NCBI RefSeq assembly: GCF_033473495.1
Contig: NC_088937.1
Location: forward strand, 4,092,001 to 4,156,000
DNA length: 64,000 bases
Source of the DNA: Cercospora beticola
Taxonomy: Eukaryota; Ascomycota; Dothideomycetes; Mycosphaerellales; Mycosphaerellaceae
Direction: 5' to 3'
Positions 43,834 to 55,353 of the stretch are shown in pieces. The translations under genes were made by a program, and so were the position numbers. Below the pieces are notes generated by a model. That model worked only from the letters and a program-made list of their open reading frames with translations, was not told the origin of the DNA and ran no database searches. Numbering within the stretch: position 1 is the stretch's first letter; each line of letters starts with the position of its first letter.

Positions 43834-44745
43834 ATGCGACAGGCACAAATAACAGAATGGGGCTCAATACCGCGGCTGATAGACGTGCCCGATTTGCCAG
43901 CTCCTTCACCAGATGAAGTCCGCGTCAAAGTCGAAGCGACCGGCGTTCATCGAGTGGTACGATCAAGAGCAAGCGGAAAGCACTACTCCGCCGAGCACCT
44001 TCCTCACATCCCCGGCATCGACGGCGTAGGGACGACAGAAGACGGAAAGCGAGTCTACTTCCTCACCTTCGCGACTGGCACAATATCAGACTATATCAAT
44101 GTCTCAAAATCCTCAATATTTCCAGTCCCAGAAGACGTGTGCGCACGACAGATAGCCGGAGCCCTCAACCCCGCTATGTCCTCCTGGATGGCCTTCAAAG
44201 GGAGAACATCAAATTTACCACCAGACTTCACCGTCCTCATCCTCGGCCCAACATCAGCTAGCGGAAGAGTCGCAATATCACTCGCCCGCGCCCTCGGAGC
44301 AAAGAAAGTCATCGGAGCAGCACGAAATACAGCAGCACTAGAAAAACTCGACTTGGACCAAACCATCACAATCGCCTGCGAGCCGGAACAAACAGACTTC
44401 AGCAACCTCGACGATGTCGACGTAGTACTAGACTACGTCTACGGACCTCTCGCAACACATCTCTTCGAATCACTTCAAACTCCAAAACCTGTACAATACG
44501 TGCATATTGGAGCGCTGTCGACAACGGAAATTTCACTTCCTGGTCACGTCTTGAGATCGAAAGATATCACAATACGAGGGTCCGGCCCAGGATCATGGTC
44601 GATGCAATCTTTTATGAAAACGTTGCCGGATTTGCTAGCTGCAATGAGACATGTTCAAGAACAGCCGATTAAAGTTGCGAAGTTTGAGGATGTAGAGCAG
44701 GAATGGGAGCATTGTGGGCCGGAGAGGTTGGTATTTGTGCCTTGA
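43834..44745 (+). CDS. Medium-chain dehydrogenase/reductase (quinone oxidoreductase-like)
   Basis: A single exon of 303 aa with an ATG at 43834. The N-terminal GroES-like fold is present: PDLPAPSPDEVRVKVEATGV, then HLPHIPGIDGVGT. The Rossmann part has LILGPTSASGRVAISLARAL followed by KVIGAARN; the GxxxxxG spacing fits NADP(H) in the zinc-free quinone oxidoreductase branch. There is no Cys cluster for structural zinc. It is somewhat shorter than the usual 320-340 aa but has no visible gap. A role in reducing quinones or enones is family knowledge; the substrate is unknown. Confidence 0.87.
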   Translation: MRQAQITEWGSIPRLIDVPDLPAPSPDEVRVKVEATGVHRVVRSRASGKHYSAEHLPHIPGIDGVGTTEDGKRVYFLTFATGTISDYINVSKSSIFPVPEDVCARQIAGALNPAMSSWMAFKGRTSNLPPDFTVLILGPTSASGRVAISLARALGAKKVIGAARNTAALEKLDLDQTITIACEPEQTDFSNLDDVDVVLDYVYGPLATHLFESLQTPKPVQYVHIGALSTTEISLPGHVLRSKDITIRGSGPGSWSMQSFMKTLPDLLAAMRHVQEQPIKVAKFEDVEQEWEHCGPERLVFVP

Positions 44746-44919
44746 GGAGGCAAGGTGGAAACGGGAAATGAGAGCATGAGATACATACGATTCGATACGA
44801 CACAAAAGCATAGCAGATGTCCCTGATGATTATGAGGTTTTGAGATACTACTACTGAGAGACATGGCCTCAACAAACCTGGGAGATTTCTTTGGTCGGAG
44901 TTGACTGCTTTTCAGCAGT

Positions 44920-45568
44920 CTATGCATGAGCCTCATTGCCGCTGTCGCCCAGAGCCAAATCTCTCAAACTCTCCCCATCAACTCGCAGCTGGACCCAGTC
45001 CGTCATTTGTACGGCACCCAAGCTCTTGTAGAATTCCAGACTAGGCTCGTTCCACTTCAAACAGCTCCATTCCAATCTTCCGCCATCGATCTTGAGCACC
45101 TCCTGCGCCAACGCGCGTATCAACAGCTTCCCGTATCCTCTCTTTCTGTACTGCGGCCGCACGAACAAGTCCTCCAAATAAATCCCCGGCTTGCTTCGCC
45201 AAGTGCTATAGTTGTTGAAGTACATTGCCATGCCGGCGACTGCACCAGGATTGAGTCCAGCGTTCTTGTCGGCTTCAGACAGGGTGGCAGGATGTCGGAG
45301 GATGAGAGTTTTGGCGTAGCCTGGGTTCGTGTGCTGAGTTGATGCCTGCGAGCCGGGTGCTGAAGGAGCGAAAGTGAGGGTACGAGCGAGGGATTCCTCT
45401 GTGGCTTCGACTTTGCTGGCTGCTTTCTCGTAGTCGGCGAGCTCTTTGATCATGGCAAGAATCTCTGGGACATCTGCAGTCTGGTCAGTTGAAGCTATCT
45501 GAGAGCAGCCAAATGAAAGTCCAACCTTCACGCGTCGCGTGAGCGATCGAAGGTTGTTGTCCACTCAT
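44920..45568 (-). CDS. GNAT-family N-acetyltransferase (SSAT-like)
   Basis: Two exons on the minus strand: 45526-45568 and 44920-45473 (198 aa), with a 52-bp intron. The first exon encodes MSGQQPSIAHATRE and the join gives REDVPEILAMIKELADYEKA, the canonical start of spermidine/spermine acetyltransferase-like GNATs. The acetyl-CoA site is YLEDLFVRPQYRKRGYGKLL with the R/Q-x-x-G-x-G/A pattern. The helix after it and EWSCLKWNEPSLEFYKSLGA complete the fold. Members acetylate polyamines, amino-acid analogues or thialysine; which one is unclear here. A start reading in from the intron would lose the conserved opening. Confidence 0.9.
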
Positions 45569-45782
45569 CGTGGCGCTTACGGCGATGCTGAGCTCCAGGT
45601 CGAAGCCCTCAGTCTTGTTTTAGTCCAGAAGTGGTATGAACTTGCACAACTTGACGCCCTTCGGGTGGGGGCCGTGTTGCACAGTCCAGGGTCTGTATCC
45701 ACTTCGCGGCTATATCCGGCCCAGATGTGAAGGACTCATGTAGGCGCGATATGGTGCCCATTTCTCCAATGTGTGTTGTTGG

Positions 45783-46880
45783 TCATCCTCCAACGAGGTC
45801 GTGCATGCTGAGTTCGTCGGCAACTTCGTTGGCGGCTGCCAACATGGACTGAGCGAGGTTCTGATGGCCCCATATCACCCGCCACTTGTTCGTGGAAGTG
45901 TCGTGGATCATGTAGGGGCAAGTGGAAAAGACGTCCGCCCAAAGCCGTTGCATGAAGCGCTCCGTGATCTGATGCGTTTTGCGATTGCCGTACACTTCTT
46001 TGTCGATGCGTCCTTGGATCACAATGGCTTCCAATGCGGTGTACTTCCCAAAATGTGCAAAGGGTCGTGTCTGTGGGTTGCTGCGTCGGGGAACATGGAT
46101 CTGGGGCATATTCTTGCCCCGTGCCCAATCTCGAAGCTGTTCCCAGTCCTTGGTTGGCAATGGTGGCAAAATGCGGTCGAGTAGGTCGGCATACCATTTG
46201 CGATGCAGATTGTGCACACGCTTCTGAGGCATTGGGAGCCCTCTCGCATTGGTGGCAGGGACGCTCGGCTTGAGGCTCTTTGGATTTCTGCGGGTGAGCG
46301 CGGGCGGTTGATTCAGCTGTTGCGATTCGGCAAGAGCATAGAGAGCGATAGTCCGCGCTGTCTTCTCTTTCATAGCTTGAATCAAATTCTCTCTCCCGGC
46401 GGTGGCCATGAGTGGCTGCAATAGCTCGTGTCTTCGATAGCCAGTCCTCCCGTACGTATGGCTGAGCACCTGGAGCAGTGATTTGCGTTCTCCAGCATTT
46501 GCATCCTGCAGCATCCGGAGTTTCTTACGATCGAGCTGTAGCAGGCCTGCCTCGCGTTCGGCGTAATTTGGATCGTTGCGTCGATCCCAGACACGAAAGG
46601 CTCGTTTTTTGCTGTGTTCAAGGGCCTTTGCCTTGAAGAAGGTGCGAGCATTGGGATCTGGCAAGTAGGATGCCTCTCGGAGTATCGCTCGAAGGAGACT
46701 TCTGTACTCAATACTGGCTCGCGAATTTGGGCCAAAGCCAAATTGCATGCTCCCTGCTCTTTTCACCACGCTCTGCGCTTGAGCGGACGGTGTCTGGAGC
46801 GTCGCATAGTTGGCGATGTGCTGCCCTCGAAAGGAAACACATGCTGCACGAGTTTGTCCTCGCGCCAGACAGAAACTCAT
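45783..46880 (-). CDS. LYR-motif (Complex1_LYR) protein, probably mitochondrial
   Basis: A single exon of 365 aa from the ATG at 46878-46880. The LYR region reads ASIEYRSLLRAILREASYLP, followed by a basic helix (FFKAKALEHSKKRAF), as in Complex1_LYR proteins that assist Fe-S or respiratory-chain assembly in mitochondria. The 45 residues before it are rich in Arg, Ser and Ala and poor in acids, which fits a targeting peptide. The C-terminal 200 residues (around NLHRKWYADLLDRILPPLP and KWRVIWG) are conserved-looking but of unknown role, so it is longer than typical LYRM proteins of about 100 aa. A start at the internal MQFGFGP is possible. The frame opening at 47015 is GTG, not ATG. It is divergent from MBP1 with 274 bp between the starts. 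Confidence 0.75.
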   Translation of the reverse strand: MSFCLARGQTRAACVSFRGQHIANYATLQTPSAQAQSVVKRAGSMQFGFGPNSRASIEYRSLLRAILREASYLPDPNARTFFKAKALEHSKKRAFRVWDRRNDPNYAEREAGLLQLDRKKLRMLQDANAGERKSLLQVLSHTYGRTGYRRHELLQPLMATAGRENLIQAMKEKTARTIALYALAESQQLNQPPALTRRNPKSLKPSVPATNARGLPMPQKRVHNLHRKWYADLLDRILPPLPTKDWEQLRDWARGKNMPQIHVPRRSNPQTRPFAHFGKYTALEAIVIQGRIDKEVYGNRKTHQITERFMQRLWADVFSTCPYMIHDTSTNKWRVIWGHQNLAQSMLAAANEVADELSMHDLVGG

Positions 46881-47154
46881 ATCATCGCCATTACAAGTGA
46901 GAGTGTGAACGACGCGAGGAGCTCCACGACCTGGTCCGCTTTGCCGAGCTCCCGGGAGCTTGGCGCTGGGTGACGCGACTGCTTCGCCAAAGACACGCGC
47001 TTTCTGCACGCACACCGCACACGTCGCGCGCTCTCACGTTCCCACGCTGCGCATACTACTGCTGCGAAGAGTAGCCCGAGGGTGCGCCTGCGAGACACGT
47101 CCCGCCCACCGCATTCCACCCTTGCATGGGTGCCCACCCACCGCCGCCGCCGCC
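46881..47154. promoter_or_regulatory. Compact divergent promoter LYR gene / MBP1
   Basis: Only 274 bp separate the two start codons, so core promoter elements must be shared or overlapping. 46960-47050 contains repeated GCGCG/ACGCG-like motifs, including GACGCGAC at 46972. MluI-box-like ACGCG sites are targets of MBP1-type factors, so self-regulation is conceivable (inference). Confidence 0.4.
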
Positions 47155-50104
47155 ATGCCCACTCCCCACCAGTCCTTCCACATGTCGCAGCAATCGCCGC
47201 AGCAGTCAAGCAGTCAGCCCAACGGCCACGGCGCATATGGCGCAAACCATGGCTACAACGTAAGCTTCGACGGCAACCAGCAGCAACATCAGAGCGCGTC
47301 GCAGCCTGCGCCGGCGAGTTATGCGCAAAGCTTTCCCAATGGACCTGTGAGCAACCCAGGCTATGCGCGGAGCTTCGGCGAGGGAGCCATGAGCGCCATG
47401 CGCCAGTACAATGAGAAACCGCAAATATATACCGTATGTGAGACGTCAGCGCGACTGTCATGTCTTTCACTAACACTTGCGGGGACAGGCCGTATATTCT
47501 AATGTGTCCGTGTACGAAATGGAGGTCGGCGGCGTTGCTGTCATGCGCCGCCGTAGTGACGGCTGGTTGAATGCGACACAAATCCTCAAAGTCGCAGGAG
47601 TTGACAAAGGAAAGCGCACCAAGGTCCTTGAGAAGGAGATCCTCACTGGCGAGCATGAAAAGGTGCAGGGTGGCTACGGCAAGTACCAAGGCACGTGGAT
47701 CAGCTATCGCCGAGGCCGCGAGTTCTGTCGCCAATATGGAGTCGAGGACATTCTCCGCCCGCTGCTAGATTACGATGTGGCTGCCGATGGGTCGCAAGGT
47801 CAAGGCGCACAGGAGACACCAACCAAAGAACAAGCGATGGCTGCACAGCGGAAGAAGTTCTACGCGAACTCCAGCTTGGATCCGAGACCTAATGGCGTCC
47901 CCGGCGCGAATGGCACTTTCTTTTCCAACATCTCACCCACAACAAGTGTGGCATTGGCTGCGATGAACAAAGCCGCGCGACTCAATTCTCCTGCGCCGAG
48001 GACGAGCAACACTCCTCGGCCCTCAAACATGCGGCAATCGCAACGAGAACCATCGAATAGTCAACAAAGCGTGGCTTCTGATGTCGACGGCAAGCTCGAT
48101 TCTGGATACAGTACTCAACCGAATGGCGAGCCGCCGAGGAAACGCATGCGACCTGACAGCCAGACTCAAGATATGGGCCCACCAAACTTACCCTACGATA
48201 CCTCTATTCGCTCTACCACTCCAACAGAGCCGAACATGAGCTTTTATGAGCAGAAACTGATGCAAGACTCTGTCAACTCGCATGGTGATCCAGTGGCGCT
48301 GGCACCTTTGCCCAGCCCTACCACAGAGCATGAACAAGAGAAGATGAACCTGATTCTGGATCTGTTCGCCGAGCAAGGTCGTATGGACTACGCGTCACAT
48401 CCGGCCCTGACCCAGTTATCGAATGATGACCTCAACATGCCACTTGACGCTTCCGCCAACAATGCTCTCCACTGGGCAGCAACTTTGGCAAAGGTGCCCC
48501 TGCTGAAGCTCCTGATTCAAAAAGGTGCTAGCATATGGCGCGGCAACGCTGCAGGACAGTCGCCACTGATAAGTGCAGTGTTGGTGAACAACTCCTGGGA
48601 ACATTCGTGCTTTCCAGAGTTGCTCGAGCTTCTTGGTCCCTTGATTGAGGTTCGTGACCTGCAAGGCCGAACCATTCTCCACCATATTGCTGTTTCTTCA
48701 GGCATAAAAGGCCGTGGTCCGAGCAGCAAATACTATCTTGAGGCACTACTGGAATTTCTTGTCCGAATTGGAACCAAGTCAGACGCTGCAGGAGGTTCTC
48801 AAAACCCACCAAGCGTGGCAGCAGCGGCGGCAGCACACGCTGATCAGGCAACTAATGGCGACAATTCCAGTCAGGATACAGAGCGACCATCAGACCAATT
48901 GCGCGGCCCTATCAGTCTTGTTCGCTTCCTCTCGCAGATTGTCAATGCGCAGGATAAGGCTGGCAATACTGCGCTCAATTTGGTGGCTCGAATTGGCAAT
49001 CGTAGTATCATTCAGCAACTGCTGGAGATTCATGCTGACCCTAGCCTTCCCAATAGAAAGGGCGTTTCTGCCAAAGATTTTGGCGTGGGACTCGAGCCAG
49101 GCGAGCAACCACGCTTTGTCAGCGGCGCCGGCCTCGCCAGCTCACAATCGGGTCCGGCACCATATCCAGGAATGACATCTGCGAACACGGACGGAGATAC
49201 TGGTGGTGGCGCGACAGCGAGCCAAGCGGAGGACTTGGGTCAAGAGGTCATTGCTTGTGTGTATCCACCCATCTATGCTTCATGAAGAACTGAGCCTAAC
49301 TGACACCAGACTACAGCTATGACATCCATGCTTACGCAAAATCTTGCCTCTCACAAAGAGCTTTTGCGTTCCAAGACGGAAGCGATTGATCGAATGAACG
49401 AGCAAATTCGTGAGCTCAGTGCCATGCAAAAGGCCGATCTAGAGAAGTTGCAGGAAATGAAAGAGCGAGCGCGACTGAGAGCGGAGCGGAAAGCGAAGAT
49501 CGCTAACCTGCAGCGGGAAATTGAGAAGAAGAAGTCTGCCAACAAGAAGATGCAGAATCGAAGAAAGTCACAGTCGCCCACAGAACAGATTGATCTGGAA
49601 CCCGACTGGCTTACGGATCTTAACGACAACCTTAACAGCACACGCATGGATGCCCATCAACGTCAACTCATCACATCGAGTCTTCCGACACCAAACCTCA
49701 TCAAGGCTCGACTTTCCGCTTATCAGAAATCTAACAGCAAGTTGCAAGCGCAAGCCGAGCAGTTACGTGCCAAGTCGACGGAACTGGAAGGCTTGTATCG
49801 GAAAGTCGTGGCCTTGTGCACTGGTGTACCGGAAGAGAAGCTGGACGAAGCTCTCCCTGCCCTTGTCGCCGCTGTGGAAAGCGAGAGAGGAACGCTGGGT
49901 GAATCCGACGTGGGACGAGTACGGGAGTTCTTGAGAAAGACTGACAGCGGGAGAGATCTTGAGCAGGCGACGGAGGATGAGCCACAGTTGATGATCAACC
50001 CTACGATCACGGCTGCTGCAGAGGCTATGGAACGAGCACATCAAGATCGTCTGGCAAGTCAAGCGGCGATGAGAGCTGCTGCGCAGGGAGCTCGCGTGAG
50101 GTGA
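47155..50104 (+). CDS. MBP1: APSES-domain transcription factor, MBP1/Res2-like
   Basis: Three exons: 47155-47433, 47489-49256, 49317-50104 (944 aa). The introns are 55 and 60 bp (phases 0 and 1). After a Gln/Ser-rich leader, the KilA-N/APSES DNA-binding domain spans residues about 92-190: YSNVSVYEMEVGGVAVMRR, DGWLNATQILKVAG, KGKRTKVLEKEI, GYGKYQGTWI. Ankyrin repeats follow (NNALHWAATLAKVPLLKLL near 415; GNTALNLVARIGNRSIIQQL near 585). The third exon holds a long coiled coil. It is the DNA-binding subunit of MBF, which drives G1/S genes with a Swi6 partner in the nucleus. The second acceptor at 49316 gives EVIASMTSML, as in relatives; the AG at 49309 would shift frame. Confidence 0.92.
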
Positions 50105-50641
50105 GCGGGAAAGTCAGTGTTCAAAGCTTCTTTGTAAGAACTCTTGAAAGTTGATTTTATGTCAATGATTGTCTCACAACAATTTACTCTTCAACGATCG
50201 GTGAAGTGTGCTTTGATCGTGGATACCTCTGAATGCAACGACCTCAGAGTGCAAGTGCCTAACTGGATTGGCTCTCAATCCATGAAAAGCTTTGCCGACT
50301 GGCGTAGCGACCTGTGGTTGCACTCAGAGGTAGTTGCATTCAGAGGTAGCCACGGTTATTTTCATGTCGAGTCGAAGCTTCAAGAAGAACGGTCGCCGTG
50401 AAAGTCTTGCGACAGTGCAAAATCCCATTGTTCGATTCCTTCTGTCTGTAATAGTATAAGCACGCACTTATAGACAATAAAAAGCTGCTCGCAAGAGCAG
50501 TCGAGATCCTTCGCGACAACAGAGCCAAACTATACGAAAACTCGGTCTCGCACCCACGGCATGCTTCTCAGCGATACCTTCCACAACGCCATATTGCAAT
50601 CAATGATGTCACTTCCAAATCAAAACTGAAGAACGCACCCC
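50105..50641. other. Intergenic spacer carrying a small inverted-repeat element
   Basis: The 121-bp element at 50226-50346 (see separate entry) sits between the 3' ends of MBP1 and the convergent orphan gene. No gene seen. Confidence 0.5.
50226..50346. repeat. MITE-like element, copy A
   Basis: It starts CCTCTGAATGCAAC and ends GTTGCATTCAGAGG. The outer 28 bases of each end are inverted copies with two mismatches, and inner CAGAGTGCA/TGCACTCAG pairs are included. TA lies directly outside both ends (50224-50225 and 50347-50348), as expected for a Tc1/mariner-type TA target duplication. A second related copy lies at 56718-56824. No coding capacity, so it would be moved in trans. Confidence 0.75.
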
Positions 50642-52004
50642 TCACTCCCCTTCATTCATCTCACTCAGATCCGTCAAACTCGGATCCACGCACCTGATCG
50701 AATGCCGACTGCTCACTCGCCTAGTGCTCACTCTCTTTGGCAGAGAGATACTACTCTCCGCCCTCATCAAGGTCGGTACAGGCGGCAAAGGGACTCTTGG
50801 AGGAGCTGTCATGGGAGGAGAATACAGATCAGCAACAGACATGCAGTTCCTCGGACCAGTCGGAGTCATCGGAACGCGAGGCAATCTATCGCAAGACAGG
50901 GAGCTTCTCGCACTGGGTGTTCGAGGTCTGCTGGGAATTTCGGGGAAATCCTTCAAGATGTCCAATTCGTCAAAGCCGAGTTGCATTTCCAAGTTGAGTT
51001 TGGTCCCTGGGCCGACATGTACTGGGTTGATGGCATCGTTCCAAAGCTGAGAGAATTGAGCCCAAGTGGGCTGCCAGTCGGACTGCCAGTCGTGTACGTC
51101 GACATCACCGTAGGCGACGAGATGTTTGCCACGCATGATATGAGCGATAGCTTGATGTTCGCAAAAGACTTCGATGGCATCCCAGAACGTTTGAAGTCCC
51201 CCACAGTGCATGCGTTCCTCTTGTGCTTCGGATCGGGTAGACTTGCGGCGTGATTTCAGGGCTGTGAATGCTGGGTCAGACTCAATATGCATACGTCGAT
51301 GACGAGAAGAGGAACGAACAATGCTTACGTTTGAGGTGTGACTCGTTCTTCGCCTCGATCCAAGACGGCCAGCGTCCACGCTTAGGATAGGCTGTCTCCA
51401 GTGCGGGGCGGATGCAGAGATCGTACACAGCTTGTAATTCTGTATAGCACATGTTGCCTGTGCCCGAATGTCCTGGGGCGTGAGATGCGTACGGCAGGAC
51501 AAGATAAAAGTTGAGGCGAAAGCCCAGAGCAGTTGAACCGAGATGAATGTATGGCAACGCTTCTGGGCGCGGGTTCATACGAGGTCCCAAGTATTTCTCA
51601 TAAAGCATGTCCTCAACATGTCTAGGTAGAGGTGGGCCCAATTGTGGCGTGCAGTTGACTGTGAAGCGGAAAATCCAGCTGCTTTTCATGATGGCAAGTG
51701 AAGTAGGAAATAAGAGCAGCTCTTTGATGGAAGCGACATCGTGGTCTACGTGGGTCTGTAGGCTGCGGCCGGCGAGTGTCAGGCCAGGCTCTATGGGTGC
51801 TTGTTTCAGTAGTGGTCGTGAGGAAGATCGAAGGCTGAGAGTGCTGTTGCGTTTGAGGCGTCCGGAAGCAGTGAAGATATCCAAGAAGGAGCCTTGCTGT
51901 TCGTAGCGGAGTGAGCTGCTCGACGCTTTCATGGCAAGGGCAGCCAGCGATTTGCGTTTCTGAGCGCGATCAATGTCCGGTGATCCCGCCCTGCGTTTCA
52001 CCAT
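50642..52004 (-). CDS. Orphan protein, no recognised domain
   Basis: Two exons on the minus strand: 51329-52004 and 50642-51270 (434 aa). The 58-bp intron is in phase 1 with CTGAC just before the acceptor; using the AG three codons earlier would bring a stop. The N-terminus is basic (VKRRAGSPDIDRAQKRKSLA). The central part has conserved-looking aromatic blocks (LGFRLNFYLVLPYASHAPGH; WDAIEVFCEHQAIAHIM; WAQFSQLWNDAINPVHVGPG). The C-terminus is Pro/Ser/Arg-rich and disordered. No signal peptide or TM segment. It resembles lineage-specific Dothideomycete proteins. I cannot suggest a function. Confidence 0.65.
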
Positions 52005-52803
52005 GATTGTGTTGTGTTGTAATGATTTTGGTCGTCGAGACTGTGAGAAAATGAGATGTTCTGTTGGCAGGAAATGGAAGAGACGTCTGTAGAACAATTG
52101 TGAGCAATGTCATGCGGTCAGATATGAGGATCATGGACGATGGTGAGCTGCATATTCAGTATGTGGTTGCGCCCTCTTGTAAGCTCAAGCAGTAGTAAAC
52201 AAAGAGTGCACGTCGTCAGTGCCAACCTGGCTCTGGCGGATCGAGTGTCAACACACGTCAAAGTTGAGTGTGGTGCACAGCGGAATGCTATTCGCCTGAC
52301 CGTGAAGCTTTCACTCGACGGCCGGGGATGTCCATGTCGGAGGAGGCGGAGGAGTGGGCAGAATTCCCAGTTCGGCGCGCTCACTGACAGGCACGGCGCT
52401 GCAGGTGTCCGAGGGACGCGTTCGCTATAGCAACGGCAGAGGCGATGTTTGAGGCGGCAATGAACAGCTGCGAATCGAAGCAGATGTCATGGACGTAGTG
52501 GTGGTGATGAAGATGGAAGAGGAGAGGGCGGGAAGGGAATGGGCACTCCCGCCGCAGTCGTGCATCATCGCCGCCGAGACAGGCGCGTGCCAGAAGTGGA
52601 CCCTGCGATGCTGCACCCAGAACTCTGTGTCTCTGCCGGTGATGGGCAGATGATCACTTCCGCCGTAGCACCACACCAGAGCTCTACTCATCGACACCTG
52701 CACCCTCTCGAGGCAGCAGTGTGGGAGCTTTGATCATACTCGACCATGCGATAGCACAATCCAAACATCCCTCCGCCACCACACGGGAGCAGCAACAGCT
52801 TCC
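52005..52803. promoter_or_regulatory. Divergent promoter region
   Basis: 799 bp between the orphan gene (minus) and the TMEM184-like gene (plus). It has a C-rich leader close to 52740-52800. No repeats or RNA genes seen. Confidence 0.45.
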
Positions 52804-55007
52804 ATGGCTGCCTGGGATATTGCTGTACGCGCCGTGGCAGGCGGACAGCAGAATCAAGATGGAGGCACTGGCGCTGGCTTTGCCCGCGCCGTGATCATTG
52901 TAGCAGGTCCGTCTGCAGTCCAGCGTTGCCCAAAGGCTGCCATGCTCACCGTCATCTAGGAGTTTGCGCCCTCGTATCCACGCTGCTCACCATCATCATC
53001 ATCCTCCTCCAGGCCAAAAACTACCGCAAGCCGCTCCTTCAGCGCCATGTCATTCGCATCGTCGTCCTCGTTCCCATCTTCGCCGCCGCCTCGTGGGCCT
53101 CCCTGACCTCCCTTCGAGTCGCCTTCTGGATTGAACCATTTCGCGATGTCTACGAGGGTTTCGTCATCTACACCTTCTTCCAGCTCCTCATCAACTTTCT
53201 GGGAGGTGAGAGGAGTTTGATAATCATGATGCATGGAAGGCCTCCAGTCCAGCATCTGTGGCCGCTCAACCACGTCTTCCCAAAAGTGGACATCAGTGAT
53301 CCCCACACTTTTCTACAGATCAAGAGAGGTATTCTGCAGTACGTGTGGATCAAGCCCGCGCTGGCAATCACAACCGTGGCGTGCAAGGCCACAGGCACCT
53401 TCAAGGAGGGCATATTGGCCGTCGATTCGGGATACTTTTGGACCAGCTTGATTTACAATGTCAGCATCTGCTGGTCCCTGTACGATCTTGCTCTGTTTTG
53501 GGTCTGCATGTCCCAAGACCTGCAGCCATTCCGACCCATGCCCAAGTTCCTGTGCATCAAAGGCATCATCTTTGCATCGTGGTGGCAGGGCTTCTTCCTG
53601 TCAATTTTGGTTGCCTTAGGCGTGATTCCGAGCGTGGCAGATACCTATACCGCGGACAATCTGGCCGCTGCTATCCAGGATGCACTCATCTGCTTTGAAA
53701 TGCCCTTCTTCGCTATCGCGCAATGGTGGGCGTTCAGCTGGAAGGACTACGCGGACCAGACCATCAGCGATGCACGCATGCCTATCCGATTTGCCTTGAG
53801 AGACGCCTTCGGACCCCGCGATCTGATTGAGGATTGCAAAGAGACATTTAGTGGGAAGAAATATGATTATCGCAACTTCGATGCCAATGACAACGTCATG
53901 GCTCACGAAGAGTCGTCGAGCAGAGAAGCGCGAATGCGGGAAGGCATGCGGTATGAACGCAACGGAAGAGGCAAGTATTGGGTTCCTCCACCAACGGACT
54001 CACGGCAGCCGCTTTTGCAAAAATATAATCCCAGTCACGCGCGAACTTTGAGTCCTAGTCAAGGCAAAGACCGCTCCACCAGTAGGAGTAGTAAAGGCCG
54101 AGGCTACGGTGCCACAAATGACATTGAAGAGACCGAGCTCGACCCAGAGGAGGAACGGCTTTACACCAATGCTCGCGCTCTCGAGTTTGGTGATTGGAAC
54201 TATCCAGTCATCAATACTCACTATGCCACTCGCGAGGACCGACTGTACGCCAATCCCAACACCATCTCTCAAACCACCAACCGTGCGCTTCTCCAGCCGG
54301 GCAAAGAACAACGTCAGCGCCGAAAGTCACAGATCGCGGCCCTGAAAAAAGACGTCCATCAGCATAACCGCCCCGGATCCTCTTCTTCCTCGGGCGAAGC
54401 TTCCTCCTCCAACAAGGGCAAAGCCAAGGCGAAAGTCGTCGATGCCCTCAAGGATACTCCCGTGGCCAACAAGCTCGTCCGCAACCACTCTTCCCGATCG
54501 CAATCATCCACCAAATCCCACTCTTCCCAACTTGTCGACCTTGTAGTTGAAGATCACCAAGCTGAAGAAGTCGAGCGCGTGCGAGCGCGGAAGGAAGGCG
54601 GTCCTGGGTGGAATTCCGTTGAACAGAAACATTTCGTCAAGACGTATCCTGACGAAGATGGAAGTGAGGCGGAGAGTATTCGACACGGATTTAACCCTGA
54701 TCGGCCGGAAATGCAGGTTCCCGACACACAAGGCCATGACTTGGATGGAGGAAAAGCATTCGGCGGAAAAGGTGGTGGAAATGGTAAGCCGAAGGATGAG
54801 GTTGACCAAGAGCAGCCCTGGGAGGGGAGGAGGTATGATGATGTTGAAGACGACGATGGTGGAGATCGGTGGTTCGGTAAAGGAGATCTTGATGATGGGG
54901 GAAAGCTGAAACCAAAGGATCAGAGGAACAGTAACGGAGGGAGTAAGAAGAGCTCGCCTTTGCCTAGCCCATTATTTGAAGAGGAGAGGAACGCGTGGAG
55001 CGGGTGA
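52804..55007 (+). CDS. Ost-alpha/TMEM184-family (DUF300) membrane protein
   Basis: Two exons, 52804-52906 and 52960-55007 (716 aa); the 53-bp intron in phase 1 lies inside the first TM helix and restores IIVAGVCALVSTLLTIIII. About seven TM segments fill the first 300 residues. The DUF300 hallmarks IYTFFQLLINFLGGERSLI, HGRPPVQHLWPLNH and LQIKRGILQYVWIKP are exact. The family includes TMEM184 and vertebrate organic solute transporter alpha; fungal and plant members sit on vacuolar membranes. The remaining 400 residues are a charged, disordered cytosolic tail with Ser/Lys and Gly/Asp tracts. The gene end is G-rich. The reading frame is clean. Confidence 0.9.
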
Positions 55008-55353
55008 ATGCGGTAGCATGCTGTAGTTGAAGGGAAGAAATTGTTGCCTTAGTGCTGTGCGTTTTAAGCGGCGGAGCAAATGGACGGCGTTGGGTTCTCT
55101 TAGACTTGTGGTGGCAGAGAGGCAGTGGACTCCAGATCGCTGCTCTACTCGGGCCTATAAGGCTGTATATAGACAGAATGTACTGTATAAAATTTCCCCA
55201 ATTTGGCTGGTCATTCTATTCTGCGGCTACAGCTCTGTCCAAAAGGCCCTCGCTCCCAAAATCTATCACATTCTATCACAATTCGTTCCACCGTAATCAC
55301 CAAAATCCACAAATCCAAGATCCTTCGACTCCTTCCCCCTTCATCATTTCATC
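55008..55353. other. Intergenic, convergent 3' ends
   Basis: 346 bp between the TMEM184-like stop and the stop of the minus-strand secreted-protein gene. Nothing recognised. Confidence 0.4.
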
